In this document: positions 1-7,137 of the stretch, one piece after another
Layout: each line of letters opens with the position of its first letter
Numbering within the stretch: the first letter of the stretch is position 1
Made by a program: the position numbers and the translations under genes
Assembly: GCA_001768965.1 (NCBI GenBank)
Contig: MEMY01000005.1
Coordinates: 1,571 to 24,840 of the forward strand
Direction: 5' to 3'
DNA from: an archaeon RBG_16_50_20
GTDB taxonomy: Archaea > Thermoproteota > Bathyarchaeia > 40CM-2-53-6
DNA: 23,270 bases
Notes under the pieces: model-generated
What the model saw: only the letters and a program-made list of their open reading frames with translations
Told to the model about the DNA's origin: nothing
Databases searched by the model: none

Positions 1-60
1 GGTGGTTTCGACGGGCTTAAGGCTCGCCAACAACACACACACCGAGTACAGGTGGCGAAG

Positions 61-312
61 ATGCCCCGAAAGCTTCCCTCATCATATATTCGAAAACTCA
101 ATGAGCAGCGAGAGGTCGAGCGAACAATCGAGGTCAAACGTGTCGAAAAGAAACAGGAACCCAAAGATCCAGACTCGGGCAAGCTCAAAGGCTTCACCAT
201 GATCTGTCAAACGTGCGGCACCCGAGCAAAATTCACAGTGGACACGCACGGCTATGCGACCTGCACCAACTGCAGAGCCATCGCAAACTTCAGGTTCGGA
301 CATCTAGCTTAA
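61..312 (+). CDS. Small zinc-ribbon protein
   Basis: An 83-residue protein of unknown role. The N-terminal half is strongly charged (Lys/Arg/Glu-rich, probably helical). The C-terminal part holds a CxxC...CxxC pair (CQTCG and CTNC) that should form one zinc ribbon. I chose ATG 61 because AGGTGG at 50-55 sits 5 bases upstream. The in-frame GTG at 52 lies inside that ribosome-binding site, so the 86-residue version is less likely. The gene converges on a run of minus-strand mini membrane proteins and overlaps the last of them by a few bases. Short archaeal zinc ribbons of this kind often bind nucleic acid or ribosomes, but nothing here fixes a function. Confidence 0.7.
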   Translation: MPRKLPSSYIRKLNEQREVERTIEVKRVEKKQEPKDPDSGKLKGFTMICQTCGTRAKFTVDTHGYATCTNCRAIANFRFGHLA

Positions 313-387
313 GATCGCGATCGCCGCAACAACTAACCCGATTGCCAAAACTGGGAAAGGGATGAGAGCGCTGTTCTTTGACTTCAA
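304..387 (-). CDS. 27-aa single-helix mini membrane protein
   Basis: A very short minus-strand reading frame. TTG at 387-385 is preceded by TGAGGA (400-395) with a 7-base spacer. The product begins MKSKNSALIPFPV and continues as one uninterrupted hydrophobic helix rich in Val, Ala and Ile, ending at TAG (306-304). A second in-frame TTG at 393 would add two residues. Size, charge layout (basic N-terminus, then helix) and position, last in a row of minus-strand small membrane proteins, support it as a real gene. There is no homology evidence and function is unknown. Confidence 0.4.
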   Translation of the reverse strand: MKSKNSALIPFPVLAIGLVVAAIAILS

Positions 388-417
388 CTGCAAATCCTCA
401 TGAGTGTTTGACTGTGA

Positions 418-621
418 CTACTTGGCTCTGAGTTTCTCTGTGTATGCGTCCGCTAACTTACTGGCCTTCCACAGGAAAATCACAACTGCTGCCACAACGA
501 CAGCTCCTAGTAGTGTTCGAATGATCAAGCCAGTGAAGAGCAGACCAACTGGGACCGGCACTTCAACCACCTCTGCGCCGGAGGTGTGGACGGCTGATAA
601 AAGGAATTGTGGATGAATCAT
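418..621 (-). CDS. 67-aa single-pass membrane protein
   Basis: Starts at ATG 621 and ends with TAG. The product has a short extracytoplasmic-looking N-terminus containing VEVPVPVG, then a long hydrophobic stretch (about residues 27-51). A basic cytoplasmic tail with KASKLADAY and KLRAK follows. The upstream AGAAGTG is only a weak ribosome-binding site. It lies between the channel-like gene and the 27-aa membrane protein on the same strand, so the three may be co-transcribed. I do not recognise the family. It could be a small subunit or modulator of the neighbouring channel-like protein, but that is only a guess from proximity. Confidence 0.6.
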   Translation of the reverse strand: MIHPQFLLSAVHTSGAEVVEVPVPVGLLFTGLIIRTLLGAVVVAAVVIFLWKASKLADAYTEKLRAK

Positions 622-657
622 ACACTTCTATTTCAGAATACGAGAATGTGAGCCGCT

Positions 658-1041
658 CTATCTCCTTCGTGATCTTGTGTCCTTCTCAAATTCGCGTTTC
701 AGTTTCCGCTCTTCTTTTTTGATGTAGTCGAATCCTTCACTAACGACTGTTCCAAGCAGCGGTCCGAAAATAAAAACCAACGCCGAAATCACAGCACCAA
801 CTGAGACGAAGGTGATGATGGCCGCGAAAATCTTTCCGACATCTGTTTTTGGGATTAGTGTTGGTCCTTGAGTGGTTGCTATGAGACTGATGAAGTAGAA
901 AGAGTCCACGTGCGACTATCCTTCGAGAATATGCATGACCTCCGTGCCTATTGCCAGAATCAGGATCACAAGCAAGATCGAGTAGAGCGTTTTGCGCTTG
1001 AAAGGGGAAAGAGGGTGCTTGACAACTTCATGAAGTCTCAT
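658..1041 (-). pseudogene. Two-helix K+-channel-like protein interrupted by an in-frame TAG
   Basis: From ATG 1041 the frame encodes a basic N-terminus and a transmembrane helix (LYSILLVILILAIG), then ILEG. A TAG follows at 918-916. The same frame continues SHVDSFYFISLIATTQGP, a second helix (about FAAIITFVSVGAVISALV) and a very basic tail, ending at TAG 660-658. In two-helix (Ion_trans_2-type) channels the sequence before the pore commonly reads EGW-S-hydrophobic-D-x-hydrophobic-YF, so the TAG sits where a Trp (TGG) is expected. The ATG overlaps the upstream gene stop as ATGA and has AGGAGG at 1057-1052. GTG 909 could restart an 83-residue fragment. The potassium filter TVGYG is absent (TTQGP instead). 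This may be a true nonsense mutation or a sequencing error. Confidence 0.6.
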
Positions 1042-1178
1042 TCTGCCTTCGCCTCCTGCAAGGTAGCATTCCACATGGTTAAGGTCACTTGGTCATTGAC
1101 CTCACCAGAATCCAAGAGTCTCCGAAGATTAGCAAGCAAAGCTGCTTTTGGCTTGGCTCTGGCCAAATATCGTGCCAT
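1038..1178 (-). CDS. 46-aa hypothetical protein, translationally coupled upstream of the channel-like gene
   Basis: A short minus-strand frame beginning MARYLARAKPKAALL and ending QEAKAE. Its TGA stop (1040-1038) overlaps the ATG of the channel-like gene (1041) in the ATGA arrangement typical of coupled archaeal genes. The protein is soluble, helical and without cysteines. The upstream sequence has only a weak GGATTGGA ribosome-binding signal, so the transcript may be leaderless or the start may differ. The overlap is the main reason to believe it. Function unknown. Confidence 0.45.
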   Translation of the reverse strand: MARYLARAKPKAALLANLRRLLDSGEVNDQVTLTMWNATLQEAKAE

Positions 1179-1241
1179 TAGAATCCAATCCGAGCTTCAA
1201 TGGTTGATAATCATCCTGAGCTTCATGTGAAAGCCTTTTCC

Positions 1242-1574
1242 ATGGTCGAAAATGGCTGGTTGAGTGAAAGAACTGATAAAGCAAACAAACACTCTACCCA
1301 CAAAGCCATATCGATTGAGTTGAGAGAACTGAAGCGGAAAAAGAGATCTGTGAGGCAGAGAAAGAAACGCCCGATCAGAAGGAAGCGCCCAGCTAGGAAG
1401 GTCAAGGAGCGCGCTGCCTCTAGAGAAGTCCACTATAATCCACTAATCGCTCTCCTAATGTTCCTCTACATGCTCAGACTTATCGATAGAAAGACGTTCA
1501 CGAGAATCCAGCAAGCGCTCTACCCAACCAAGAAGAAACCCAAAAGGCGCACTCGACGAAGAAGAACTAGGTAA
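1242..1574 (+). CDS. Lys/Arg-rich hypothetical protein
   Basis: About 110 residues from ATG 1242; ATG 1200 in frame would give 124 but lies close to the divergent 46-aa gene. The central part is extremely basic (RKKRSVRQRKKRPIRRK). A hydrophobic stretch follows (about NPLIALLMFLYMLRLI), then another basic tail ending RRTRRRRTR. No convincing ribosome-binding site is visible before either ATG. It may be a nucleic-acid-binding protein or a one-helix membrane protein with basic flanks. The composition could also come from low-complexity purine-rich DNA, so existence is uncertain. Confidence 0.4.
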   Translation: MVENGWLSERTDKANKHSTHKAISIELRELKRKKRSVRQRKKRPIRRKRPARKVKERAASREVHYNPLIALLMFLYMLRLIDRKTFTRIQQALYPTKKKPKRRTRRRRTR

Positions 1575-1613
1575 CCCTGCACAAGCCTAGGGATCCAATC
1601 ACATCTCATGCTC

Positions 1614-2744
1614 CTACTTTACTACCATAACTGAGCCAACGTCTCCCGTGTCCTTTGGGAGAAATAGAGAGAGCATCCCTCCCCCAATTGCGAATGCCCC
1701 GAATATGTAGAAAGCAGTCTGCAGGCCCAACATGTCTGCTGTCCCGCCGAAGCCCAGTGCTGCCAACCCTCCAACCCCGATTGAGAATCCAAGCATGAAA
1801 CCCGAAACAGCGCCGACGTTGTCTGGTGCGGCTTCGGAGGCCATCGTGACAATGACCGACCAGCTCGCAAACAACACTCCTCCCGACAAAGCTAGGAGAA
1901 TGATTGAGATTAGGCCAGTCGTCATTAGAAACCCGTAGAAGATTGCAGCGCCAACGAAGAGAGAGAACACGATTACAGGCCTTCTTCCGATCCTGTCAGA
2001 TAGATGCCCACCCGCGATCTGACCCAACACGCCAACTCCAAGCCAGATAGAGGCAACGCCGGTCGCAACAAGTAACGACTCACCCTTCGCCACCAAGTAA
2101 AGCGGAAGAAACGTCACCCCGACCTGTATAGTGATCGAGCGAAGAGCAGTGATAGTCGCGAGGAGCCCTAGGAGCCGCCTGTTGGGAGGTTGAGTCGATT
2201 TTGTAAGAGAGGGTTCCGGTCTCTCGCTAAATCGAACTCTCAAAAGGAGGAGAGCGGTGAGCATTCCTATCGGCAGCAGTAGCAACGTGCCTTGCAAGCC
2301 GAAGGCTGAAACCAACAGTCCTGCGACGATCGGACCTAAGAAGAATCCCGCGTTCCCTCCGGACAGAAATACGCCCATCGAGCCTCCCCTTGATGCGCTG
2401 CTTGATCTCGCCACCGTGGAAAATGCCGGTGGATGAAAGGCCGCAGTACCGATTCCTGCAGTTCCGACTAGGAAGAGAAGAACCACGTAGTTTGGTGAAA
2501 TCCCAACCAGGCTCATGCCGAAGCAATTCAGCGCCAGCCCCCCTTCTAGGAGCCATGTGGTCTGTGTGCGGTCAAACCATCGTCCCAACAGGGGTTGAAG
2601 CAACGATGAGGTAACGCTGAACACCATTGCCACGAGGCCAGCAAGCACGTACGAAAGGTCAAAGAGGACCGTGAAAATCGGCAGCAGGCCAGATAGCAAG
2701 TTTGAGAACATATCATTGACCATGTGACCTAAAATCAACAGCAC
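1614..2744 (-). CDS. MFS transporter, fosmidomycin-resistance (Fsr)-like exporter
   Basis: A 376-residue integral membrane protein with about 12 hydrophobic segments in two halves. The N-terminus (ILGHMVNDMFSNLLSGLLP) and the following LLQPLLGRWFDR match the Fsr branch of the major facilitator superfamily. A second motif-A-like loop, GGHLSDRIGRRP, opens the second half. Fsr-type carriers use the proton gradient to export small, often toxic, compounds; the substrate here cannot be read from sequence. GTG 2744 is the only start upstream of the first helix, since an in-frame TGA lies further up. ATG 2723 would begin inside the helix. It stands alone, divergent from the zinc-protein gene at 2947. 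Confidence 0.85.
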   Translation of the reverse strand: MLLILGHMVNDMFSNLLSGLLPIFTVLFDLSYVLAGLVAMVFSVTSSLLQPLLGRWFDRTQTTWLLEGGLALNCFGMSLVGISPNYVVLLFLVGTAGIGTAAFHPPAFSTVARSSSASRGGSMGVFLSGGNAGFFLGPIVAGLLVSAFGLQGTLLLLPIGMLTALLLLRVRFSERPEPSLTKSTQPPNRRLLGLLATITALRSITIQVGVTFLPLYLVAKGESLLVATGVASIWLGVGVLGQIAGGHLSDRIGRRPVIVFSLFVGAAIFYGFLMTTGLISIILLALSGGVLFASWSVIVTMASEAAPDNVGAVSGFMLGFSIGVGGLAALGFGGTADMLGLQTAFYIFGAFAIGGGMLSLFLPKDTGDVGSVMVVK

Positions 2745-2946
2745 CGAGGAAGACTTCGACTCGCAGGCACCTCCGTACGAATCAAACTGGTCTAATTGTC
2801 TGGCTCAAAAAGAAGACTGAGCAATCAATCACGACCAAACTTTTCCGAGCCGCTCGCAGATTCCTAGAAACAAAACGACTTAAGACCTTCTCTTGGGTAG
2901 CAACCTGTTCAACTAGCAAGTAACGGCGCGGTAAGGTGGCATTTCT

Positions 2947-3111
2947 TTGAGTGCAGAAATCTGCTCATGTGGCAGTGGAAAGCGACCGCTGGGTGTCTGC
3001 AACGAGTGTGGAAAGAGGTACTGCAGCGAATGCGTATTCACCCACAAATATACACCTCAACCAATGAACACGGCAGATTTCCTCAACTCCAGCCTATCGA
3101 AGAAGGAATAA
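2947..3111 (+). CDS. 54-aa Cys-rich zinc protein (AN1/B-box-like spacing)
   Basis: Starts at TTG 2947 with AGGTGG (2934-2939) 7 bases upstream; ends TAA. The product reads MSAEICSCGSGKRPLG, then CNECGKRYCSECVFTH. This gives C-x-C, C-x2-C and C-x2-C pairs plus a His, the layout of a compact one- or two-zinc finger. The C-terminal 20 residues are polar and probably disordered. A DCC-family gene follows 61 bases downstream on the same strand. The finger resembles AN1-type or B-box fingers, which usually mediate protein contacts, but assignment to a named family is not secure. Confidence 0.65.
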   Translation: MSAEICSCGSGKRPLGVCNECGKRYCSECVFTHKYTPQPMNTADFLNSSLSKKE

Positions 3112-3172
3112 GCACAGAGCTAATTGAGAGGGCCACTGACAATAGAGGTCAGTGTTTGGTGCCCCATTTCGC

Positions 3173-3541
3173 ATGAGCAAGAAACCGCGCCTAATCTTTG
3201 ACGGCATTTGCAACCTATGCACAACCGCCGTTCGAGTTCTCTACGTATTGGATAGGGAACGGCGGCTCGAATATGTGCCGAGTCAGCTCCTTGGCGCAAG
3301 GACACATCGCAGATTTGGCCTAAGCGAGGCGCGCCTGCAAGGACAAATGCACCTAATTCAGGGCAATTCGATCGTAAATGGTTCCGCAGCCATCGCAGCT
3401 CTCTGTGAGTTACTAACCCCGTTCCACTTAATGTCCCAACTTCTGCGAACACCGCAGGCGGAAAGGCTGTATGGATGGGTTGCTGGTCGCCGGTACAGGC
3501 TCTTCGGATGCCGAGGCACCTGCTACGTTGTCCGCGAATAG
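3173..3541 (+). CDS. DCC-family thiol-disulfide oxidoreductase
   Basis: A protein of about 122 residues of the DCC1-like family (named after its Asp-Cys-Cys motif). DGICNLCTTAV close to the N-terminus supplies the family Asp and a CxxC redox pair. The C-terminal RYRLFGCRGTC is also typical and adds two more cysteines. Family members are small thioredoxin-fold-like proteins of uncertain substrate. ATG 3173 puts the motif at the usual position. GTG 3152 (7 residues longer) has GAGGT only 2 bases upstream, so neither start is well supported. The TAG stop is followed in frame by a further Cys-rich stretch. Confidence 0.8.
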   Translation: MSKKPRLIFDGICNLCTTAVRVLYVLDRERRLEYVPSQLLGARTHRRFGLSEARLQGQMHLIQGNSIVNGSAAIAALCELLTPFHLMSQLLRTPQAERLYGWVAGRRYRLFGCRGTCYVVRE

Positions 3542-3645
3542 CACGATGATCAAATCTTCAGACGAAAACGCTGCAAATGGAGCTACGAGGATTGTGCGGA
3601 ATTGCAGTGCACCCCAAACGCGCGGCCTAGAGACTGTCCCGACCA

Positions 3646-4515
3646 TTATATTGCTCTGATTAGAAGCTCGATCCCGTCAGGATCTGAGACAAACAATCGC
3701 CTAGAATCCTGAATGTGGACTATCGGGCTATCGGCAAGTTTTGCCGCGAGGTCATCGACATCGGCTTGAGGGATCTTTACCGTGAAGTGTTCAAGTCCAG
3801 TCCAGCCCTTCTTCAGCGCATGTCCTCCTAGGGATTCCCAGGTGTTCATGCCAATGTGGTGATGATAGCCAGCGACGGAGAGGAAAGCTGCGCTGCCCCA
3901 GTAACTCATCACATCCATCCAGAGGAGTTGCTGATAGAAATCAACCGATCTCGCGATGTCTGTAACTTTCAAATGAACGTGACCAATCTTTGCACCGTCC
4001 TCGAACGCGTTCAGACCGTTCTTGGGGATTCCGGAGACTTCTGCCAGGAGGGAGTCAATGTCGAGTGGCTGAGTAGCCATTTGCACTTTTCCATCCTCGT
4101 CGAACTGCCATTCGCTTCGCGGTCTGTCAGCGTAGATCTCGATTCCGTTTCCTTCAGGGTCGGTGAGGTAGAGTGCTTCGCTCACAAGATGGTCGGCATA
4201 GCCATCAAAGACTACACCAGCATTTCCAAGAGACAGGTACGCGGCTGCCAGACTTTTCCTGCTTGGCAGGAGAATGGCGTAGTGATAGAGACCAGCGGCG
4301 TCAGTCGGCGTCTTCTCTGCTCGGGGATCATGCTTGAGGATCAGCAATGGTTCGGAAGATTCTTCGCTTGGATGAAGTTCCACGTAGTGATCATCAATAC
4401 GTTTCATCCTAAGGCCGGTATCCTTCACATAGAAATCCATCATCGGCTCAAGATCTCTGACTACAAGAGATACAGGTCCCAGTGTCAGATCCATTTCTGA
4501 GGCTTTTTGCGACAC
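3646..4515 (-). CDS. Two-domain VOC protein, catechol-2,3-dioxygenase (CatE)-like
   Basis: 289 residues with two vicinal-oxygen-chelate modules (about 10-130 and 175-289). The second module keeps the extradiol metal set: GHVHLKVTDI (His179), YHHHIGMNTW (His218-220) and DPDGIELLI (Glu283). The first lacks the leading His (GPVSLVVRDL) and is probably structural. CatE-type enzymes cleave catechols next to the hydroxyls using Fe(II) and O2, but VOC proteins also include isomerases, lyases and resistance proteins, so the reaction is inferred only. GTG 4515 is the longest start; ATG 4494 is equally plausible. It lies 107 bases downstream of the FrhB-like gene on the same strand. Confidence 0.8.
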   Translation of the reverse strand: MSQKASEMDLTLGPVSLVVRDLEPMMDFYVKDTGLRMKRIDDHYVELHPSEESSEPLLILKHDPRAEKTPTDAAGLYHYAILLPSRKSLAAAYLSLGNAGVVFDGYADHLVSEALYLTDPEGNGIEIYADRPRSEWQFDEDGKVQMATQPLDIDSLLAEVSGIPKNGLNAFEDGAKIGHVHLKVTDIARSVDFYQQLLWMDVMSYWGSAAFLSVAGYHHHIGMNTWESLGGHALKKGWTGLEHFTVKIPQADVDDLAAKLADSPIVHIQDSRRLFVSDPDGIELLIRAI

Positions 4516-4622
4516 GACAGCATCTTCGCTCCAGACTTGCAGACTAGTTCTTCAAGTGACTAATTTAAGCCCAGAAGCTAGCAGAGGGGACTCTGCCTGT
4601 CCGACTAAATTCCAGACTGGCT

Positions 4623-5687
4623 TCATGCGGATTCTGTTTTTTGCACGGCTTTTCTCAGGCGTTTCATTTGCGCCATGTTGAGAACTTTCTGGAACCCTTT
4701 CTCGCTTTGAGGTAGCTCACGCAATTCAACATAGCCAGCCTTCTCAGCTCGTTTGACGAGGTCTAGACCTTTCTCTGTCCTAGCGATTATTGTGGAATAG
4801 CCACTGGGGCTCCCTATTGCGCCAACGGAGATATCTGCGTATTCAGCTGTGAAATCATCACATTGCTTGCAGCTCTGTCGAACGAACTTATCGATCTCCT
4901 TCAGTGGAACGTGAAGCAGCTCTTTGTCTCCTTCCCAGGCGATGAATGATCCTTTCTTGATGCCCACCTTGGTGACGGTTGCTGAATCAATCCCTTTGCT
5001 GGTCAGGTAGTTTCCGACGAGGTCAACGTAACCATAGCTCTCCATGCAGAAGAGGCCTATAGTGAGACCGATGGCGTCGGCTAGACGTAGGTTGCCAAGC
5101 GGTGATGTTTGGATTCTTCTTACCGCTTTTACTTGGCATGGGGTTCCTACAACCGCCACGCGGCTCTTTCCGAATTCATCAATCGCGGATCTGAGGCCCA
5201 GTAGCGTTGGGGTTGGAGTGTACTTTGTTCCAGCGTTCTGAACTAATTGGTCGTAATTCGTTGCCACCGTTGGCTTTGGCCGCCAGAGTGAGTCTCTTCC
5301 AGCGACGACCGCCGCATCGATCATCTTACTGTCAAGCGCGTGCGCGAGGAGAGCAGTAACCACTCCACCATCCTGTCCACGGCTCTGAATATTTGTAGCC
5401 GAAGCTCTGCCAACATAAGCGCCGCTGACGATCCCGATAGGCTCGTCGGGTCGTCGAGTCCGCCTGAACAAGAAGAGTTCAACATCGTCTCTTGAGAACT
5501 CGATTGTGGGACATTGGTAATAGCATATTTCGCAAAGAGCGCAGGTGCCTACGATTGTGGGCTGCTCGACAACAGGCCATAGAGCGTTCACGGGGCATGC
5601 AGCCATACACGCTCCGCAAAAAGTACACAAATTCGGACCAATAACTTGTGTTACGAGATTACCGAATAGGCGTGGCTTCTCAAGCAT
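4623..5687 (-). CDS. Coenzyme F420 hydrogenase/dehydrogenase beta-subunit family protein (FrhB-like)
   Basis: A 354-residue soluble flavo-iron-sulfur protein. Two [4Fe-4S] motifs open it: C21, C24, C27, C31 (CTFCGACMAACP) and C49, C52, C55, C59 (CALCEICYYQCP). The FrhB/FdhB domain follows, with the typical SRGQDGGVVTALL, VVGTPCQVKAVRR and a later CKQCDDFTAEYADISVG. Such proteins carry FAD and pass hydride between F420H2 and iron-sulfur partners in FrhB, FdhB, FpoF and FqoF. ATG 5687 is preceded by GGAGAG. It is divergent from the CoA-ligase gene with 65 bases between starts. The partner is unknown; other family members reduce siroheme or glutamate synthases. Confidence 0.85.
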   Translation of the reverse strand: MLEKPRLFGNLVTQVIGPNLCTFCGACMAACPVNALWPVVEQPTIVGTCALCEICYYQCPTIEFSRDDVELFLFRRTRRPDEPIGIVSGAYVGRASATNIQSRGQDGGVVTALLAHALDSKMIDAAVVAGRDSLWRPKPTVATNYDQLVQNAGTKYTPTPTLLGLRSAIDEFGKSRVAVVGTPCQVKAVRRIQTSPLGNLRLADAIGLTIGLFCMESYGYVDLVGNYLTSKGIDSATVTKVGIKKGSFIAWEGDKELLHVPLKEIDKFVRQSCKQCDDFTAEYADISVGAIGSPSGYSTIIARTEKGLDLVKRAEKAGYVELRELPQSEKGFQKVLNMAQMKRLRKAVQKTESA

Positions 5688-5715
5688 TTCCGCTCTCTCC
5701 TCTTGGACCTATTTT

Positions 5716-5729
5716 CGTCGCGAGCGACG
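5716..5729. promoter_or_regulatory. Inverted repeat in the divergent promoter
   Basis: CGTCGC-GA-GCGACG is a perfect 6+6 inverted repeat in the 65-base space between the FrhB-like gene (-) and the CoA-ligase gene (+). The position suits an operator controlling both directions. No protein can be assigned to it from sequence alone. Confidence 0.35.
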
Positions 5730-5752
5730 GGTTAGTAATGTGAAAAGACGTT

Positions 5753-7117
5753 TTGGCTGTTTTCCATCATTGGGATACACTGCTTTCGATTATTGTTCGC
5801 TTCAGGTCGTTTGAAAGTTGGGGACGTCTTCTGTTCGATCGTCAAGCTCAGTTGCTGAAACCTAAGCAGATGAAGGCCATTCAACTGCGCAAGCTTCGAA
5901 AGATCGTGGAGTACGCTTACCGGAATGTGCCCCTATTCAAGAAGCGATTCGACGAAGCCGGGATCAAACCGAGCTCAATAAGAACGCTTGACGATGTTGC
6001 GAAGGTCCCATTCACCGTCAAGACTGATCTGAGAGACAATTATCCGCTTGGCCTTCTCGCGGTTCCTCAGGACCGATTATACGCCCTTCATGCCTCTTCT
6101 GGGACGACTGGGAAGCCAATCGTTGTGGCTTACACTCGTGGGGATTTGGAGTGCTGGAGTAGGCTCATGGGCAGATCGTTTGATGTTGCGGGCGTTCGAA
6201 AGGGAGACATCGTCCAGAACATGTACGGGTATGGCCTCTTCACTGGCGGGCTTGGTTTTCACTATGGCGCTAGGGCTGTGGGCGCGACCGTGATCCCAAC
6301 CAGCACTGGAAATACGAAGAGGCAACTCATGCTCATGAAAGATCTTCGAACTACAGTGGCCGCTTGCACACCTTCATACATGGTCTATCTCTGCGAAGCA
6401 AGCCGTGCGGAAGGCTATATGCCTAGAACGGATTTCGCGCTGAGAATTGGCTTGTTCGGAGCTGAACCTTGGAGTGAAGAGGCTCGCAAGCGAATAGAGG
6501 AGGTTTTCGGTCTTCGCGCCCACGATTGCTTTGGAATGTCAGAGCTCTACGGACCTGGTGTTGCAATAGAATGCGATCAACGCAACGGCCTCCACGTATG
6601 GAGCGATGAATTCCTGGTTGAAACGATCAACCCAGACACTGGCGAAGTCCTTGAGCCAGGAAAAGAAGGAGAGCTCGTCTTCACAATGCTCTCCCGCGAA
6701 GCCATGCCCCTACTTCGTTATAGGACGAGAGATCTCTCGAGGGTCTTCGAAGAGGAGTGCGCTTGTGGGCGGTATCACCCGAGAATTCGCCGCATTAAAG
6801 GGCGAAGTGATGACATGCTCATAGTGGGCGGCGTCAATGTTTTCCCGAGCCAGGTGGAACATGTGCTGATGAACATTCCGGGCGTGGGAGACCAGTATCA
6901 GATCATCCTCTCACACACGGATCTTGACCGACTGGCCGTCAAAGTTGAGACAACATCTGACCGGTTGAACGATCCGAAATTCCTGAAAGAGATTCAAGGC
7001 GATCTCCTAGCGGTTCTGGGGATAAACGCTGATGTTGCGCTGGTTGAGTTGGGTACGCTTCCTCGGTCAGAAGTTGGAAAAGCCCGTCGGGTCATCGATC
7101 TGCGGTCGAAGGAATAG
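5753..7117 (+). CDS. paaK: Phenylacetate-CoA ligase-like (PaaK family) acyl-adenylate enzyme
   Basis: 454 residues of the ANL superfamily. Visible motifs are the ATP-binding loop ASSGTTGKPIVV (residues 114-125), LFGAEPW, the adenylation motif CFGMSELYGPG, YRTRDLS, and the hinge/C-terminal motif GRSDDMLIVGGVNVFPSQVE. PaaK-type enzymes form an aryl- or arylacetyl-CoA from acid, ATP and CoA in the cytoplasm. Archaeal relatives also activate other aromatic acids, so the acid is not fixed. TTG 5753 gives a normal N-terminus, though without a clear ribosome-binding site; the first in-frame ATG (5870) would remove about 39 residues. A transporter gene follows after 20 bases, suggesting an uptake-and-activation operon. 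Confidence 0.85.
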   Translation: MAVFHHWDTLLSIIVRFRSFESWGRLLFDRQAQLLKPKQMKAIQLRKLRKIVEYAYRNVPLFKKRFDEAGIKPSSIRTLDDVAKVPFTVKTDLRDNYPLGLLAVPQDRLYALHASSGTTGKPIVVAYTRGDLECWSRLMGRSFDVAGVRKGDIVQNMYGYGLFTGGLGFHYGARAVGATVIPTSTGNTKRQLMLMKDLRTTVAACTPSYMVYLCEASRAEGYMPRTDFALRIGLFGAEPWSEEARKRIEEVFGLRAHDCFGMSELYGPGVAIECDQRNGLHVWSDEFLVETINPDTGEVLEPGKEGELVFTMLSREAMPLLRYRTRDLSRVFEEECACGRYHPRIRRIKGRSDDMLIVGGVNVFPSQVEHVLMNIPGVGDQYQIILSHTDLDRLAVKVETTSDRLNDPKFLKEIQGDLLAVLGINADVALVELGTLPRSEVGKARRVIDLRSKE

Positions 7118-7137
7118 GTTCTTGAGGTAGCGCAGTC

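Noticed and set aside
868..1230. 120-aa plus-strand open frame.
   Set aside because: It lies opposite the channel-like gene and the ATGA-coupled 46-aa gene, has no family resemblance and no good start signal; treated as a shadow.
658..3541. Pyrrolysine or general TAG recoding, suggested by two in-frame TAG codons (916-918 and 3539-3541).
   Set aside because: Many intact genes here end in TAG at the expected family length (MFS, PaaK, LctP, HTH_10 regulator, HdrD-like, gamma-alpha oxidoreductase), so TAG is a normal stop in this genome.
3428..3646. 72-aa minus-strand frame and the overlapping plus frame 3471-3659.
   Set aside because: Both run across the well-supported DCC gene and the start-less Cys-rich frame; residue composition looks random.
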